Part shown: piece after piece, positions 17,688 through 25,901 of the stretch
Layout: each line of letters opens with the position of its first letter
How positions within the stretch are numbered: position 1 is the stretch's first letter
NCBI GenBank assembly: GCA_017794925.1
Contig: CP051238.1
Coordinates: forward strand, 4,327,021-4,391,020
Length of the DNA: 64,000 bases
Direction: 5' to 3'
Origin: Aestuariibacter sp.
GTDB taxonomy: Bacteria > Pseudomonadota > Gammaproteobacteria > Enterobacterales > Alteromonadaceae
Made by a program: the position numbers and the translations under genes
The notes under the pieces: model-generated
Database searches by the model: none
What the model was told of the DNA's origin: nothing
The model's input: only the letters and a program-made list of their open reading frames with translations

Positions 17688-18619
17688 CGTTTTTCCGCCA
17701 CCCTGAGTACCGCGCTTCGGGACCTGACGTTTACGGCCAGTTCATCCTCGCCAGCCTTAATGGCCTTGCCTATCAATGACAATACTTTATCTGCATCAAT
17801 CTCCTGCTGAGTAAGCGGTAATCCGTGTGGTACCGCTTTCCCCTTACTTTGTTCTTTCATAAACCGCTTAACCAAGCGGTCTTCCAATGAATGAAACGAA
17901 ATCACTGCCAGGCGGCCTTTGGGTTTTAAAATGGCTGTCGCGGCTTTCAGGCCAACTCGCAGTTGCTCTAATTCGGCATTGATATAAATCCTGATGCCTT
18001 GGAATGTGCGCGTAGCCGGATGTTTGAATTTGTCTTTTACCGGCATAGCCTGTTCGATAATTTTAACTAACTCAGTGGTACGCGTAATGGGATTCACTTT
18101 GCGTTCATTCACGATGGCATGGGCGATACGTTTGCCGAACTTTTCTTCGCCAAATTCCTTGATGACCTGGGTGATATCCTGCTCATCAGCTTCTGCCAGC
18201 CATTCTGCGGCGCTCTGACCACGGCTGGTATCCATTCGCATATCCAGCGGGCCATCACGCAGAAAACTGAACCCTCGTTCAGCATCGTCCAGTTGCGGCG
18301 ATGAAACACCCAGATCCATCAGCACGCCATCTATTTCACCAGATAACGACATCGATTCAATGACTTCAGCCATTTCAGCAAACGGTGAATGCACAATAGT
18401 AAACCGTTTGTCATCTGCGAAGCGTTTGGCGGATTCAATAGCCTGAGGGTCACGATCAAAGGCAATCAAACGGCCCTTGTCACCCAACCTGGCCAGTATT
18501 TCACCAGAGTGGCCACCACGTCCAAAGGTAGCGTCAATGTATATACCGTCTGGTTTTATCGCCAGACCATCGAGACATTCGTGTAGGAGTACAGACGTGT
18601 GTGTAAAGCTTTCGCTCAT
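17684..18619 (-). CDS. rsmH: 16S rRNA (cytosine(1402)-N4)-methyltransferase RsmH
   Basis: 311 residues, formerly MraW. It methylates N4 of C1402 in the decoding centre of 16S rRNA using S-adenosylmethionine. Seen: the family N-terminus HTSVLLHECLDGL, the SAM-binding loop IDATFGRGGHSGEIL, and the characteristic FSFLRDGPLDMRMD and AVISFHSLEDRLVKRF motifs. It overlaps mraZ and ftsL by 4 bp each. Confidence 0.97.
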   Translation of the reverse strand: MSESFTHTSVLLHECLDGLAIKPDGIYIDATFGRGGHSGEILARLGDKGRLIAFDRDPQAIESAKRFADDKRFTIVHSPFAEMAEVIESMSLSGEIDGVLMDLGVSSPQLDDAERGFSFLRDGPLDMRMDTSRGQSAAEWLAEADEQDITQVIKEFGEEKFGKRIAHAIVNERKVNPITRTTELVKIIEQAMPVKDKFKHPATRTFQGIRIYINAELEQLRVGLKAATAILKPKGRLAVISFHSLEDRLVKRFMKEQSKGKAVPHGLPLTQQEIDADKVLSLIGKAIKAGEDELAVNVRSRSAVLRVAEKR

Positions 18620-19074
18620 AGAGAGAAGTCCTGTAGTCGCTCGGTCAGTTCAAATCCACCTGAACGTTCCACTTCCATGTCAGCATCAATTTGTGTTGCC
18701 CATGTTTCAGCATCCCAAATCTCAAGTTTGTTGAGTTGACCAACCAACATGACTTCTTTATCGAGTGCAGCGTGTTTCCGCAATGGCAATGACAGCAGCA
18801 CACGGCCGCTCTTGTCCATTTCGCATTCTGTTGCATAACCCAGCAGTAGTCGTTGCATGCGTCGTTCAGACGGGATCATGCTTGAGAACTTGCTCAGCTT
18901 TAATTCAATTTCTTCCCATTCGGGAAGTGGGTAAAGCAGCAAACAGCTTTGTTGTGTGTCAATGGTGCAGACCAGTTGTCCGTTGCAATCATCCAAAAGA
19001 GACTGTCGATACTTGGTAGGTATGGCCAGTCTCCCTTTTGAATCCAGATTGATTGCATTAGCGCCGCGGAACAT
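18616..19074 (-). CDS. mraZ: MraZ, transcriptional regulator of the division cluster
   Basis: 152 residues, two SpoVT/AbrB-like repeats. MraZ forms a ring and represses its own operon by binding short GTGG-type direct repeats. Seen: the N-terminal FRGANAINLDSKGRLAIPTKYR motif and its second copy around MDKSGRVLLSLPLRKHA, each with the DxxGR core. It is the first gene of the 15-gene division cluster, and the matching repeats are found directly upstream. Confidence 0.96.
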   Translation of the reverse strand: MFRGANAINLDSKGRLAIPTKYRQSLLDDCNGQLVCTIDTQQSCLLLYPLPEWEEIELKLSKFSSMIPSERRMQRLLLGYATECEMDKSGRVLLSLPLRKHAALDKEVMLVGQLNKLEIWDAETWATQIDADMEVERSGGFELTERLQDFSL

Positions 19075-19150
19075 TCCCCTAGCCTTTTTTGTATTGATCT
19101 TATTGTTCTTGTTTTATGAGATCTGATCTGCAAAACGTTGATTATTTGAT

Positions 19151-19211
19151 CCACTATTTGCCACTTTTACCCACAATTGACAGTTTAGGTATCAATCCTT
19201 CCCACTGTCAA
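19151..19211 (-). promoter_or_regulatory. promoter of the mra/division cluster with a triple MraZ box
   Basis: On the minus strand a TTGACA (19211-19206) and a TAAACT (19187-19182) stand 18 bp apart as probable -35 and -10. Directly after the -10 come three GTGG repeats at an exact 10-bp period (19174-19171 GTGGG, 19164-19161 GTGGC, 19154-19151 GTGGA). This is the arrangement known as the MraZ box in E. coli. A fourth GTGGG lies at 19205-19201, right after the -35 box. The repeats overlap the expected start site, which fits autorepression. Confidence 0.8.
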
Positions 19212-19306
19212 GCAAAAATACCCGGTAAAATGCCTGTGATTTTCCAGCCAACTTTGGCCTGTTCGCGGCGTGGAGCCGAAGTGGCTGATAACAAGTAAGA
19301 AAATAG

Positions 19307-19333
19307 AAAAGCCTGCGGCGAGGCAGGCTTTTT
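19307..19333 (-). terminator. probable intrinsic terminator after modF
   Basis: GCCTGC / GCAGGC stem (19311-19316, 19323-19328) flanked by A4 and T5. On the minus strand it lies about 130 bp after the modF stop. The remaining space of this 389-bp gap (19075-19463) holds the mra promoter and a 14-bp GC palindrome (CCGGGCCGGCCCGG, 19449-19462) just behind the modF stop; no gene was seen. Confidence 0.6.
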
Positions 19334-19463
19334 GCAGGAGAGTCAATTGCCGTAAAATAAATTCACGGTCAAACAAACTCAACAGTAGAGCAACTGAAAT
19401 GACAATGGGCGGTACGATCGCTCGGATCGCATGTACGCCAAGTTGAAACCGGGCCGGCCCGGC

Positions 19464-20912
19464 TTATTTGACTGCGTAATCCCGCATATCGAGACAGTGT
19501 TCAATGGCATCGATGCGATCCTCTCGATGATGATTCACATACAGCAGCGTCGTATCGCCCTGACGGGCCAACAGATTCACCATCGCAAGAATCTTTATCC
19601 GGTTGGCGTCGTCCAACCCATTACAAGGCTCATCCAGAATCAATAAGCTTGGATGTTTCACCATGGCTCTGACAATCAGCGCTAATCGTTGATCGCCAAA
19701 CGATAACGACTGAAATGGTGTTTTTGCATGTGCTGACATGTTGATGGTGTCTAACCACGTCATCGCCAGTCTGCGCTGTGCCAGTGTGGGTTGCTTATAC
19801 AAACCAATACTGTCGTAATACCCGGACAAGATGACATCCAGTAGCGAACAGTTAACCCTATACTGCAAATGCAGGCTGTTTGAGACGATGCCAAGGTGCT
19901 GCTTGATATCCCAGATACTTTCACCGCTACCACGTTTATACCCAAACACCATCAGATTATTTCGGTAGCAGAGCGGGTTGTCGCCGGTAATTAATGTTAG
20001 CAAACAGGTTTTACCTGACCCATTCGGTCCGCTGATTTGCCAATGCTGACCAGGATAAATCTCCCAGTTAAGGGCATCAAATACCGTATTTTCCTCCCAG
20101 GTTACATTGCCGTTGACCAGTTTTACCAATGGCGCATTTCGATCAGACAAAACGGGAGCACGAAGATCATTATCTGCAGGGGGTAACGCCGTCACCTTAT
20201 GCTGGATATGCAAAATCTGGCTAATGTGATTACGATCTTCGTCGGTAAGTGTCACCCCGTCAGATTGCCAGCTAATTTGGTTATTTTGCATAAACACCAA
20301 TTTACTGGCCCAGATGGGTAATTCGCTTAACCGGTTGATCACCAGTATCAGAGTGCAACGTTGCGCAAGGCCATTCAAATAAGCAGAAAGCTTGTCCACC
20401 GACTCCACATCCAATCCATCGTAGGGCTCATCCATCACCAACCATTCAGGCGCATCCAGTAATTGCTGGAGCAGCAAGATTTTTCGGGTTTCTCCCGTAG
20501 ACAGCGACAAAAAGGCTCTGTCTAACAGTGCAGAAACACCAAGTAATTCAGCTAACTCTGAAAGTGCTCGTCGCTGAGTCTCATCCGCTTCATCATTGTG
20601 TTGCAGGGCAATCTGACGGGCTGTGCTGGGTGTCGGCACTACGTCCAGAATATCCGCGTCGTCTTTTTTGCGCTCGGCATCAATAATAGCTTGTTGTTGG
20701 GCAACACTGACCAACCCGATATTATCAGGCACATTACGAACACCAGATTGACGCTCGCCAGCGCCCGCAATCAAAGCGGCCAGCGAAGATTTACCACTGC
20801 CGTTAAATCCAGTAATGACAAGATGCTGACCGGGTGCTATGTGTAATGACTCAACCGAAAAAGAAAATGATGGAGCCAGCTTTACCTGGCATTCAGACAG
20901 ATGTATGGACAT
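19464..20912 (-). CDS. modF: ModF/PhrA-type protein with two ABC ATPase domains
   Basis: 482 residues, two fused ABC nucleotide-binding domains and no membrane segment. The first has Walker A GFNGSGKSS, signature LSTGETRK and Walker B WLVMDEPYDGLD. The second has Walker A GPNGSGKTC, a degenerate signature LSFGDQRLAL and Walker B LLILDEPCNGLDD. Length, domain order and motifs (GSGESIWDIKQHLG, LSGYYDSIGLY) agree with E. coli ModF, a protein encoded beside the molybdate operon whose exact role is unproven (older literature: photorepair protein PhrA). No modABC or modE genes are nearby, so a link to molybdate cannot be argued from context. It stands alone between terminators. Confidence 0.85.
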   Translation of the reverse strand: MSIHLSECQVKLAPSFSFSVESLHIAPGQHLVITGFNGSGKSSLAALIAGAGERQSGVRNVPDNIGLVSVAQQQAIIDAERKKDDADILDVVPTPSTARQIALQHNDEADETQRRALSELAELLGVSALLDRAFLSLSTGETRKILLLQQLLDAPEWLVMDEPYDGLDVESVDKLSAYLNGLAQRCTLILVINRLSELPIWASKLVFMQNNQISWQSDGVTLTDEDRNHISQILHIQHKVTALPPADNDLRAPVLSDRNAPLVKLVNGNVTWEENTVFDALNWEIYPGQHWQISGPNGSGKTCLLTLITGDNPLCYRNNLMVFGYKRGSGESIWDIKQHLGIVSNSLHLQYRVNCSLLDVILSGYYDSIGLYKQPTLAQRRLAMTWLDTINMSAHAKTPFQSLSFGDQRLALIVRAMVKHPSLLILDEPCNGLDDANRIKILAMVNLLARQGDTTLLYVNHHREDRIDAIEHCLDMRDYAVK

Positions 20913-20942
20913 AACGAGGGCAACTTCCTGTTAAACTGAAAT

Positions 20943-20969
20943 AAAAAAAGCGGGTCAAAGCCCGCTTTT
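20943..20969 (-). terminator. intrinsic terminator after sapC
   Basis: AAAAGCGGG / CCCGCTTTT stem with a 6-nt loop, followed on the minus strand by a T7 run. It lies 18 bp behind the sapC stop. Confidence 0.9.
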
Positions 20970-20986
20970 CATAAACCGCTTGGCGA

Positions 20987-21751
20987 TTACTCTGCAGCAG
21001 GTGCCGGTTGCTCTTCTTTCTGAGCAGGGCCCATTTGCATAGAACGAATTGGGTTATCTGTTTTGTTAGACAGTTCGATCAAACGGTTTAACTGACCCAG
21101 AGACATCATGATTGCGTACATTGCACCCAGGAAGCCTGCTTTGTGCAGTTCCAGAACCTGTTCATCAGACAGTTCCATCAGTTTCTTCTCGTTGATGGTC
21201 ATCATGCCGCCGACGTTGCGTCCCTGACCGCTTACATATTGAAGACGCAGTTGAACGTCATCAAGTAAGCCCAGCTCAACTACTTTCTTAACAAACTGTT
21301 GAGTTAACATTTCGCTGTTTGCCAAATCCACCAACAGCTGTTGACGGTTGTTCAGGAAATCACTTGGCTCGCCGTCTTCTTTAAACAGAGGCTGGCCTTC
21401 ATCTTTGATCTGGTCGCTGTTTTCGTCAATGTATACACCCAGCTTTTCGCCGTCAGGGCGGACATCAAACGGATAACGAACAATATTCATCGGAATATGA
21501 GGTGCGCCCCACTTGTCTTCGGTCAGAAACAGGTTTTGACCCGGCTCCATGCCCAGCATGGCAACAACATGGTGATTCTGAGTTTTTGGATCCTGAATGA
21601 ATACCAATGGCATTGCGCTTGCCAGTTGGGCGAATTCACGGATTGTTGCTGCTGCTAAGTGGGTATTTTTTGCAAATGGGAAAGCTGGATCTACCGCAAC
21701 TTTAATGTCTTTATGTTTGTTTTTATCCAGCGGTACAAAATTCATTGCCAT
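20987..21751 (-). CDS. SapC family protein, function unknown
   Basis: 254 residues from the ATG at 21751 (MAMNFVPLDKNKHKD). The SapC family opens with just such a VPL(D/N)...H motif, followed by ...AFPFAKNTHLAAATIREFAQLA. The name comes from a Campylobacter gene in a surface-layer locus, but in Alteromonadales and sphingomonads these are cytoplasmic proteins of unknown function, often near TonB-dependent uptake genes. No signal peptide or membrane helix is present. The C-terminus is rich in Glu, Pro and Ala. A further 12 codons are open upstream, but GAG sits correctly before 21751. Confidence 0.8.
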   Translation of the reverse strand: MAMNFVPLDKNKHKDIKVAVDPAFPFAKNTHLAAATIREFAQLASAMPLVFIQDPKTQNHHVVAMLGMEPGQNLFLTEDKWGAPHIPMNIVRYPFDVRPDGEKLGVYIDENSDQIKDEGQPLFKEDGEPSDFLNNRQQLLVDLANSEMLTQQFVKKVVELGLLDDVQLRLQYVSGQGRNVGGMMTINEKKLMELSDEQVLELHKAGFLGAMYAIMMSLGQLNRLIELSNKTDNPIRSMQMGPAQKEEQPAPAAE

Positions 21752-22101
21752 AAGTACTATCTCAATTGTTATTTGCTTCGTTGCCACACTGATCTAATCG
21801 GGGCAACTCTCTATCCATAATGGGGTGGTTGTTGTCTTCGACACACCGTGAGTCGTGATCCATACCAATGCAATCACAGATTCCTTCGACGCTTTTTAGC
21901 CGAAACAGTTCCGGGCTTTTTGCCCTCGGATCCCAACCAGTCGGCGGGCAGTATGGCGTATTTCGCGTCAGCCGTAAAGCCACCCGCACTGTGGTGGGAA
22001 TTCACTGAACAGACAATTTTGTCGATTAAGCGAAAAAAAGCACAAAGAACCAATCGCTTGGTATACCTTTGTGCCATTGACTTTCAGGGTAACAGGTATT
22101 T
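21752..22101. other. 350-bp divergent intergenic region
   Basis: It lies between sapC (minus) and the S9 peptidase gene (plus), so it must hold both promoters. I could not identify convincing -35/-10 pairs or operators. Short open frames across it (for example 21762-21989 minus) lack ribosome sites and protein-like composition. Nothing else was recognised. Confidence 0.5.
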
Positions 22102-24045
22102 ATGTCACTTTTTAGCCAGCGCAACTTCATCAGTCTTGTCAGCGTGCTTTGTTTAGCGGGCAACGCCTCGGCGAACGATTATCAGCCGTCTGACTGGCCC
22201 TATCCGGAAGATACACCAACCTCCACCACATTAAATATAGGATTAGCCGGTGATCAACCCACGGACATAAGTCGTTTTCTGCTTTCCCGGGGCGTGAGTC
22301 AGGCACGTATAAACCCGCAGGGTACCCTTATCGCCTATGCAAGTACTGTCACAGGGAAACGCCAGTTATGGGTGCAGTCTGTACACGGCGGTCAGGCTAA
22401 ACAGTTAACCTTCGGCAACGGGATATCCTTTTTCCGTTGGCAGCCGGATGGCACTCAGCTGATTTATGGCGCAGACAATGACGGTAATGAACGAGAAGCC
22501 TTTTACAGCATCCAAACAAGCGGTCTGACAGAAAGTCTGTTGCTTGCTCACAGCAACGCTTTCAGACAATTCGGTGAATTTAATCACGACGGTACACGAT
22601 TTACCTACGCTTCAACCGAGCGTAACGGCCGTGACTTTGATATTTATGAGCACAACCTGACAACCGGTAAATCGACGATGATTTATCAGGCTGAATTTGG
22701 CTTTTTCCCGGCCGCATGGCAACCGGGTACGCACAATGTCGTTGTCACAGAAACCCGCGGAGAGGATGCCCAGGACGTTTTTCTGCTCGATACACAAACC
22801 GGACGTCTAAGCACACTTTATCAACCCACAGTTGCAGCAGCCTTTAGTCATTTTCACTGGAGCAACGATGGCAAGACCTTGTACTTTTTGTCTAACCTTG
22901 ATCGCGAAATGACAGCGATATATGCCTACGATACCGCTACACGTAAAACTAACCTGGTACATGAAAGCCCGTTTGACTTAGAAAACCTCCAGCTGTGTAA
23001 CAATCAATCCAGTCTAGTCTGGACAGAGAACAGAAATGGCTTTGATACCCTTTACAGCAGCAAGCCCGGTGGAACAGGCCTTCGCAAAATAGACATGCCG
23101 GAAGGCGTCTACAGTCTGAGTTGCGCAACCCAAAGCGATGCACTGGCAGTGCAAATCAGCAGCCCGACATCCCCAGCCAGAGTATTCAGTTCGTCACTGA
23201 CAAGCAACCGGACAAGACTCGTTGCTGACGCCACGCTCGCAGGCATCGACAGCAATCAGTTAGTTGTCCCGGAGGCGATAGACTTTCCGGCTAGAGATGG
23301 CATTACCTTGCACGGCTTGCTGTATTTACCCAAAGGCATGTTAAACAACGTGCCATTGGTCGTCGATGTTCACGGCGGCCCTACCGCGCAGGCAAAGCCG
23401 TCCTGGCAGCCGCTAACCCAGTATCTGGTTGGCAAAGGCATTGCGGTACTGGATATCAACGTGCGAGGCTCTACCGGATTTGGTAAAACGTACGCCCGGT
23501 TGGATAACCAGAAAAAACGTCTGCATAGCGTACGGGATTTGACAGACGCCCTCACCTTTTTGAAAAGCGATCCCCGCATCGATGTCGAAAACAGTGCCGT
23601 TATGGGCGGTTCCTACGGCGGTTACATGGTGAATGCCGTGATGGGGCTTTACCCGGATGCCTTTAAAGCTGGCGCTTCATTTGTTGGCGTGTCCGACTGG
23701 GTTCGGGCACTGCAGGAAGCGTCCCCCAGTCTGAAAGCCTCCGATCGCATTGAATATGGTGATATTCGCGATCCCAAATGGCAGGCATTTTACGCCGAAA
23801 ACTCGCCCATCAACACGGTTCACCGTATTCAGGCCCCGATGTTTTTTGAACACGGCGTGAATGATCCTCGTGACCCGGTGACGGAATCAGACAGGATGGT
23901 AAAAATACTAAGGGACAAGGGGTTATCTGTTACCTATTTGCGCTTTCCTGACGAAGGTCACAGCGTGAGTAAAATCGAAAACCGTGTTACCTTTTACCGC
24001 GCGTTGGCAGAATTTTTAGAACGCCATTTAACTACACAACAATAA
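22102..24045 (+). CDS. exported S9 family (prolyl oligopeptidase-type) serine peptidase
   Basis: 647 residues with a Sec signal peptide (about 1-24, cleavage near NASA-ND). The N-terminal two-thirds are WD40/TolB-like beta-propeller repeats (motifs such as PQGTLIAYAST, GDNDGNEREAFY-like blades). The C-terminal alpha/beta hydrolase domain has the nucleophile motif GGSYGGYM and the late Asp and His in VNDPRDPVTESDRM and FPDEGHSVSK. Members cleave short peptides, often as dipeptidyl or acylaminoacyl peptidases, in the periplasm or outside. The gene lies 20 bp before the M19 dipeptidase gene, probably in one operon, so the pair could break oligopeptides down to amino acids. Confidence 0.9.
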   Translation: MSLFSQRNFISLVSVLCLAGNASANDYQPSDWPYPEDTPTSTTLNIGLAGDQPTDISRFLLSRGVSQARINPQGTLIAYASTVTGKRQLWVQSVHGGQAKQLTFGNGISFFRWQPDGTQLIYGADNDGNEREAFYSIQTSGLTESLLLAHSNAFRQFGEFNHDGTRFTYASTERNGRDFDIYEHNLTTGKSTMIYQAEFGFFPAAWQPGTHNVVVTETRGEDAQDVFLLDTQTGRLSTLYQPTVAAAFSHFHWSNDGKTLYFLSNLDREMTAIYAYDTATRKTNLVHESPFDLENLQLCNNQSSLVWTENRNGFDTLYSSKPGGTGLRKIDMPEGVYSLSCATQSDALAVQISSPTSPARVFSSSLTSNRTRLVADATLAGIDSNQLVVPEAIDFPARDGITLHGLLYLPKGMLNNVPLVVDVHGGPTAQAKPSWQPLTQYLVGKGIAVLDINVRGSTGFGKTYARLDNQKKRLHSVRDLTDALTFLKSDPRIDVENSAVMGGSYGGYMVNAVMGLYPDAFKAGASFVGVSDWVRALQEASPSLKASDRIEYGDIRDPKWQAFYAENSPINTVHRIQAPMFFEHGVNDPRDPVTESDRMVKILRDKGLSVTYLRFPDEGHSVSKIENRVTFYRALAEFLERHLTTQQ

Positions 24046-24065
24046 AACAATAGGGAACCTGTACC

Positions 24066-25277
24066 ATGAAGCATGTGTTGATGGTTGGCACGCTTACCGC
24101 TCTCAGTCTGTTAACAGGCTGTCAGTCCACATCGAATGAGGTCGACGCCTACAAAGGCTTGTCTGTCGCTCAACAAATTGCGAAGAAACACATCATTGTT
24201 GACGGCCATATCGATGTGCCTTATCGCGTTCACAACAAGTGGGTTGATGTAACCGAGGCCACTGCCGACGGGGATTTTGATTATCCTCGCGCGGTATCAG
24301 GCGGCCTGAACGCGCCGTTTATGTCGATTTACGTTCCGGCCAGTCTGGATAATTCAGACGAGTCCACCCAACTGGCGCATTTGCTAATAGATTCGGTTGA
24401 GGCCATCGCATCCCGCGCCCCGGACAAATTTGCCATTGCCACCAGCGTTGCCGATGTGCGTGAACAATTTGCCAAAGGCCTGATTTCGCTGCCGATGGGA
24501 ATGGAAAACGGCTCACCGATTCAAGGCGACCTGGCCAATCTGGAAGCCTTTTATAATCGAGGCGTGCGTTACATTACACTGGCTCACTCACGCGCCAATC
24601 ACATCAGCGACTCGTCTTACGATATTCGCCGCAAATGGAAAGGCCTGAGCCCGTTTGGTAAAGAGCTGGTCACAGAAATGAACAACATCGGTATGCTAAT
24701 TGACATTTCCCACGTTTCAGACGATGCATTTTATCAGGTTATCGAACTCACCAATACGCCGGTTATTGCTTCGCATTCGTCGCTGCGCAGTTTTACGCCA
24801 GGCTTTGAGCGCAACATGACAGATGACATGCTGGTTAAGCTGGGTGAAAACGGCGGTGTTGTGATGATCAACTTTGGATCGGGCTTTGTCACCAAAGAAG
24901 CCCGCATGTGGAGTGACAATCGCACTAAACAGCGAAATGCCCTAATCAAAGAGTTTGGCGAAGACAGTGAACAGGTAAAAAACTTTGCTGACCAATACAG
25001 CAAAGAAAACCCTTACCCCTACTCTACCCTAGCGGATGTACTGGATCACATTGATCATGTCGTAAAGCTAATTGGTATCGACCATGTTGGTATCGGCTCT
25101 GACTACGATGGTGTGGGTGATTCTCTCCCTATCGGTCTTAAGGACGTCGCGTCCTATCCGTCGTTAGTGCAGGGCTTACTGGATCGCGGCTATGACGAAG
25201 CCAGTATCGCTAAGTTGCTGGGCGAGAACCTGTTGCGTGTGTGGTCCGAAGTAGAAACTTACGCAGCAGCACACTAG
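24066..25277 (+). CDS. membrane dipeptidase (peptidase family M19), lipoprotein
   Basis: 403 residues. The signal peptide ends in a lipobox (LLTGC, Cys19), so it is a lipoprotein. The M19 renal-dipeptidase fold has its zinc ligands in place: HxD in VDGHIDVPYR, a bridging Glu in MGMENGSPI, His in TLAHSRANHISD and His in IDISHVSDDAF. Family enzymes hydrolyse dipeptides, including some with a D-residue at the C-terminal position. It is preceded by AGGGAACC at good distance. It forms an operon with the S9 peptidase and is closed by a hairpin at 25293-25317. Confidence 0.92.
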   Translation: MKHVLMVGTLTALSLLTGCQSTSNEVDAYKGLSVAQQIAKKHIIVDGHIDVPYRVHNKWVDVTEATADGDFDYPRAVSGGLNAPFMSIYVPASLDNSDESTQLAHLLIDSVEAIASRAPDKFAIATSVADVREQFAKGLISLPMGMENGSPIQGDLANLEAFYNRGVRYITLAHSRANHISDSSYDIRRKWKGLSPFGKELVTEMNNIGMLIDISHVSDDAFYQVIELTNTPVIASHSSLRSFTPGFERNMTDDMLVKLGENGGVVMINFGSGFVTKEARMWSDNRTKQRNALIKEFGEDSEQVKNFADQYSKENPYPYSTLADVLDHIDHVVKLIGIDHVGIGSDYDGVGDSLPIGLKDVASYPSLVQGLLDRGYDEASIAKLLGENLLRVWSEVETYAAAH

Positions 25278-25292
25278 TATACTGACTCAACG

Positions 25293-25317
25293 GCTGGCAC
25301 AAGTCCCTTGTGCCAGC
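25293..25317 (+). terminator. strong hairpin after the dipeptidase gene
   Basis: A perfect 11-bp stem GCTGGCACAAG / CTTGTGCCAGC with a 3-nt loop, 15 bp behind the M19 stop. The following sequence (GAAGTTTATT) has only a weak T content, so termination efficiency is uncertain. Confidence 0.6.
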
Positions 25318-25366
25318 GAAGTTTATTAACGTATACTATTTTTCAGTCAATAAAATCAGGTTATCC

Positions 25367-25789
25367 ATGCAGCGCATCGTTTTGTATTTTTTGATAGCGG
25401 CCATCACATTGCTCCCGCTGGCCGGGCATGCAATGAGTCTGACTGCGCCTGAAATGCAAACGAGCAACATGACACAAGCCGCTCCGGACACAATACATGC
25501 TGACATGATGCAGCACCACAGTGCATCGGAAAGTACGCACAGCTGCTGTCCTGAATCAGCTAATAATGCTTTTTCCACCACCGATACAAACTCCGCTCAC
25601 AATTGCGCCATGCAAAGTGATTGCGACAAGGGCGGTTGTGCCTGCAAACATTTGTGTCAGTCGCCGGTATTTATAGCCGAGTCTCCTCAAATAGACAGCC
25701 CGGTGACAATAAGCCACTCATCACTACAATTCTCTGCTCAGCCCTTCAGCGGTCAGCTGAATACACCGTTCCGCCCACCTATAGCCTAA
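25367..25789 (+). CDS. exported Cys/His/Met-rich protein, probable periplasmic metal binder of the efflux locus
   Basis: 140 residues from the ATG at 25367. The signal peptide is about 1-22 (ending AGHA). The mature part contains clustered methionines and histidines (DMMQHH), a CC pair, and a Cys-rich stretch (CAMQSDC...GGCACKHLC) giving seven cysteines in all. No known domain was recognised. It stands 112 bp before the outer membrane channel gene of a Cu/Ag-type RND system, and small Cys- or Met-rich exported proteins at this place are commonly metal sensors or chaperones. The role is therefore inferred from composition and context only. An in-frame extension back to 25310 lies inside the preceding hairpin and is unlikely. 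Confidence 0.75.
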   Translation: MQRIVLYFLIAAITLLPLAGHAMSLTAPEMQTSNMTQAAPDTIHADMMQHHSASESTHSCCPESANNAFSTTDTNSAHNCAMQSDCDKGGCACKHLCQSPVFIAESPQIDSPVTISHSSLQFSAQPFSGQLNTPFRPPIA

Positions 25790-25899
25790 AACCCAAGTCG
25801 GTGCGTTCGCTAATTCGAACAGCACATGGCATGTTGCCGTCATTCTGTTGAAGCGAAGCTTTGACGATATCTGTTACTGATATTCCGTTTTGGGTTTTA
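25787..25899 (+). repeat. 10-bp inverted repeat joining the upstream stop codon to the cusC ribosome site
   Basis: TAAAACCCAA (25787-25796, containing the stop codon of the Cys-rich gene) and TTGGGTTTTA (25890-25899) are perfect inverted repeats. The right arm covers the bases directly before the ATG of the outer membrane gene at 25902. In the mRNA the arms could pair and hide that start, with shorter hairpins in between. Confidence 0.55.
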
Positions 25900-25901
25900 C
25901 C

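Noticed and set aside
19449..19462. 14-bp palindrome CCGGGCCGGCCCGG after modF
   Set aside because: No T tract and no neighbouring copies; could be a hairpin at the mRNA end but nothing further can be claimed.
21762..21989. 75-codon minus-strand frame upstream of sapC
   Set aside because: No ribosome site, no recognisable features, and it overlaps the expected promoter region.
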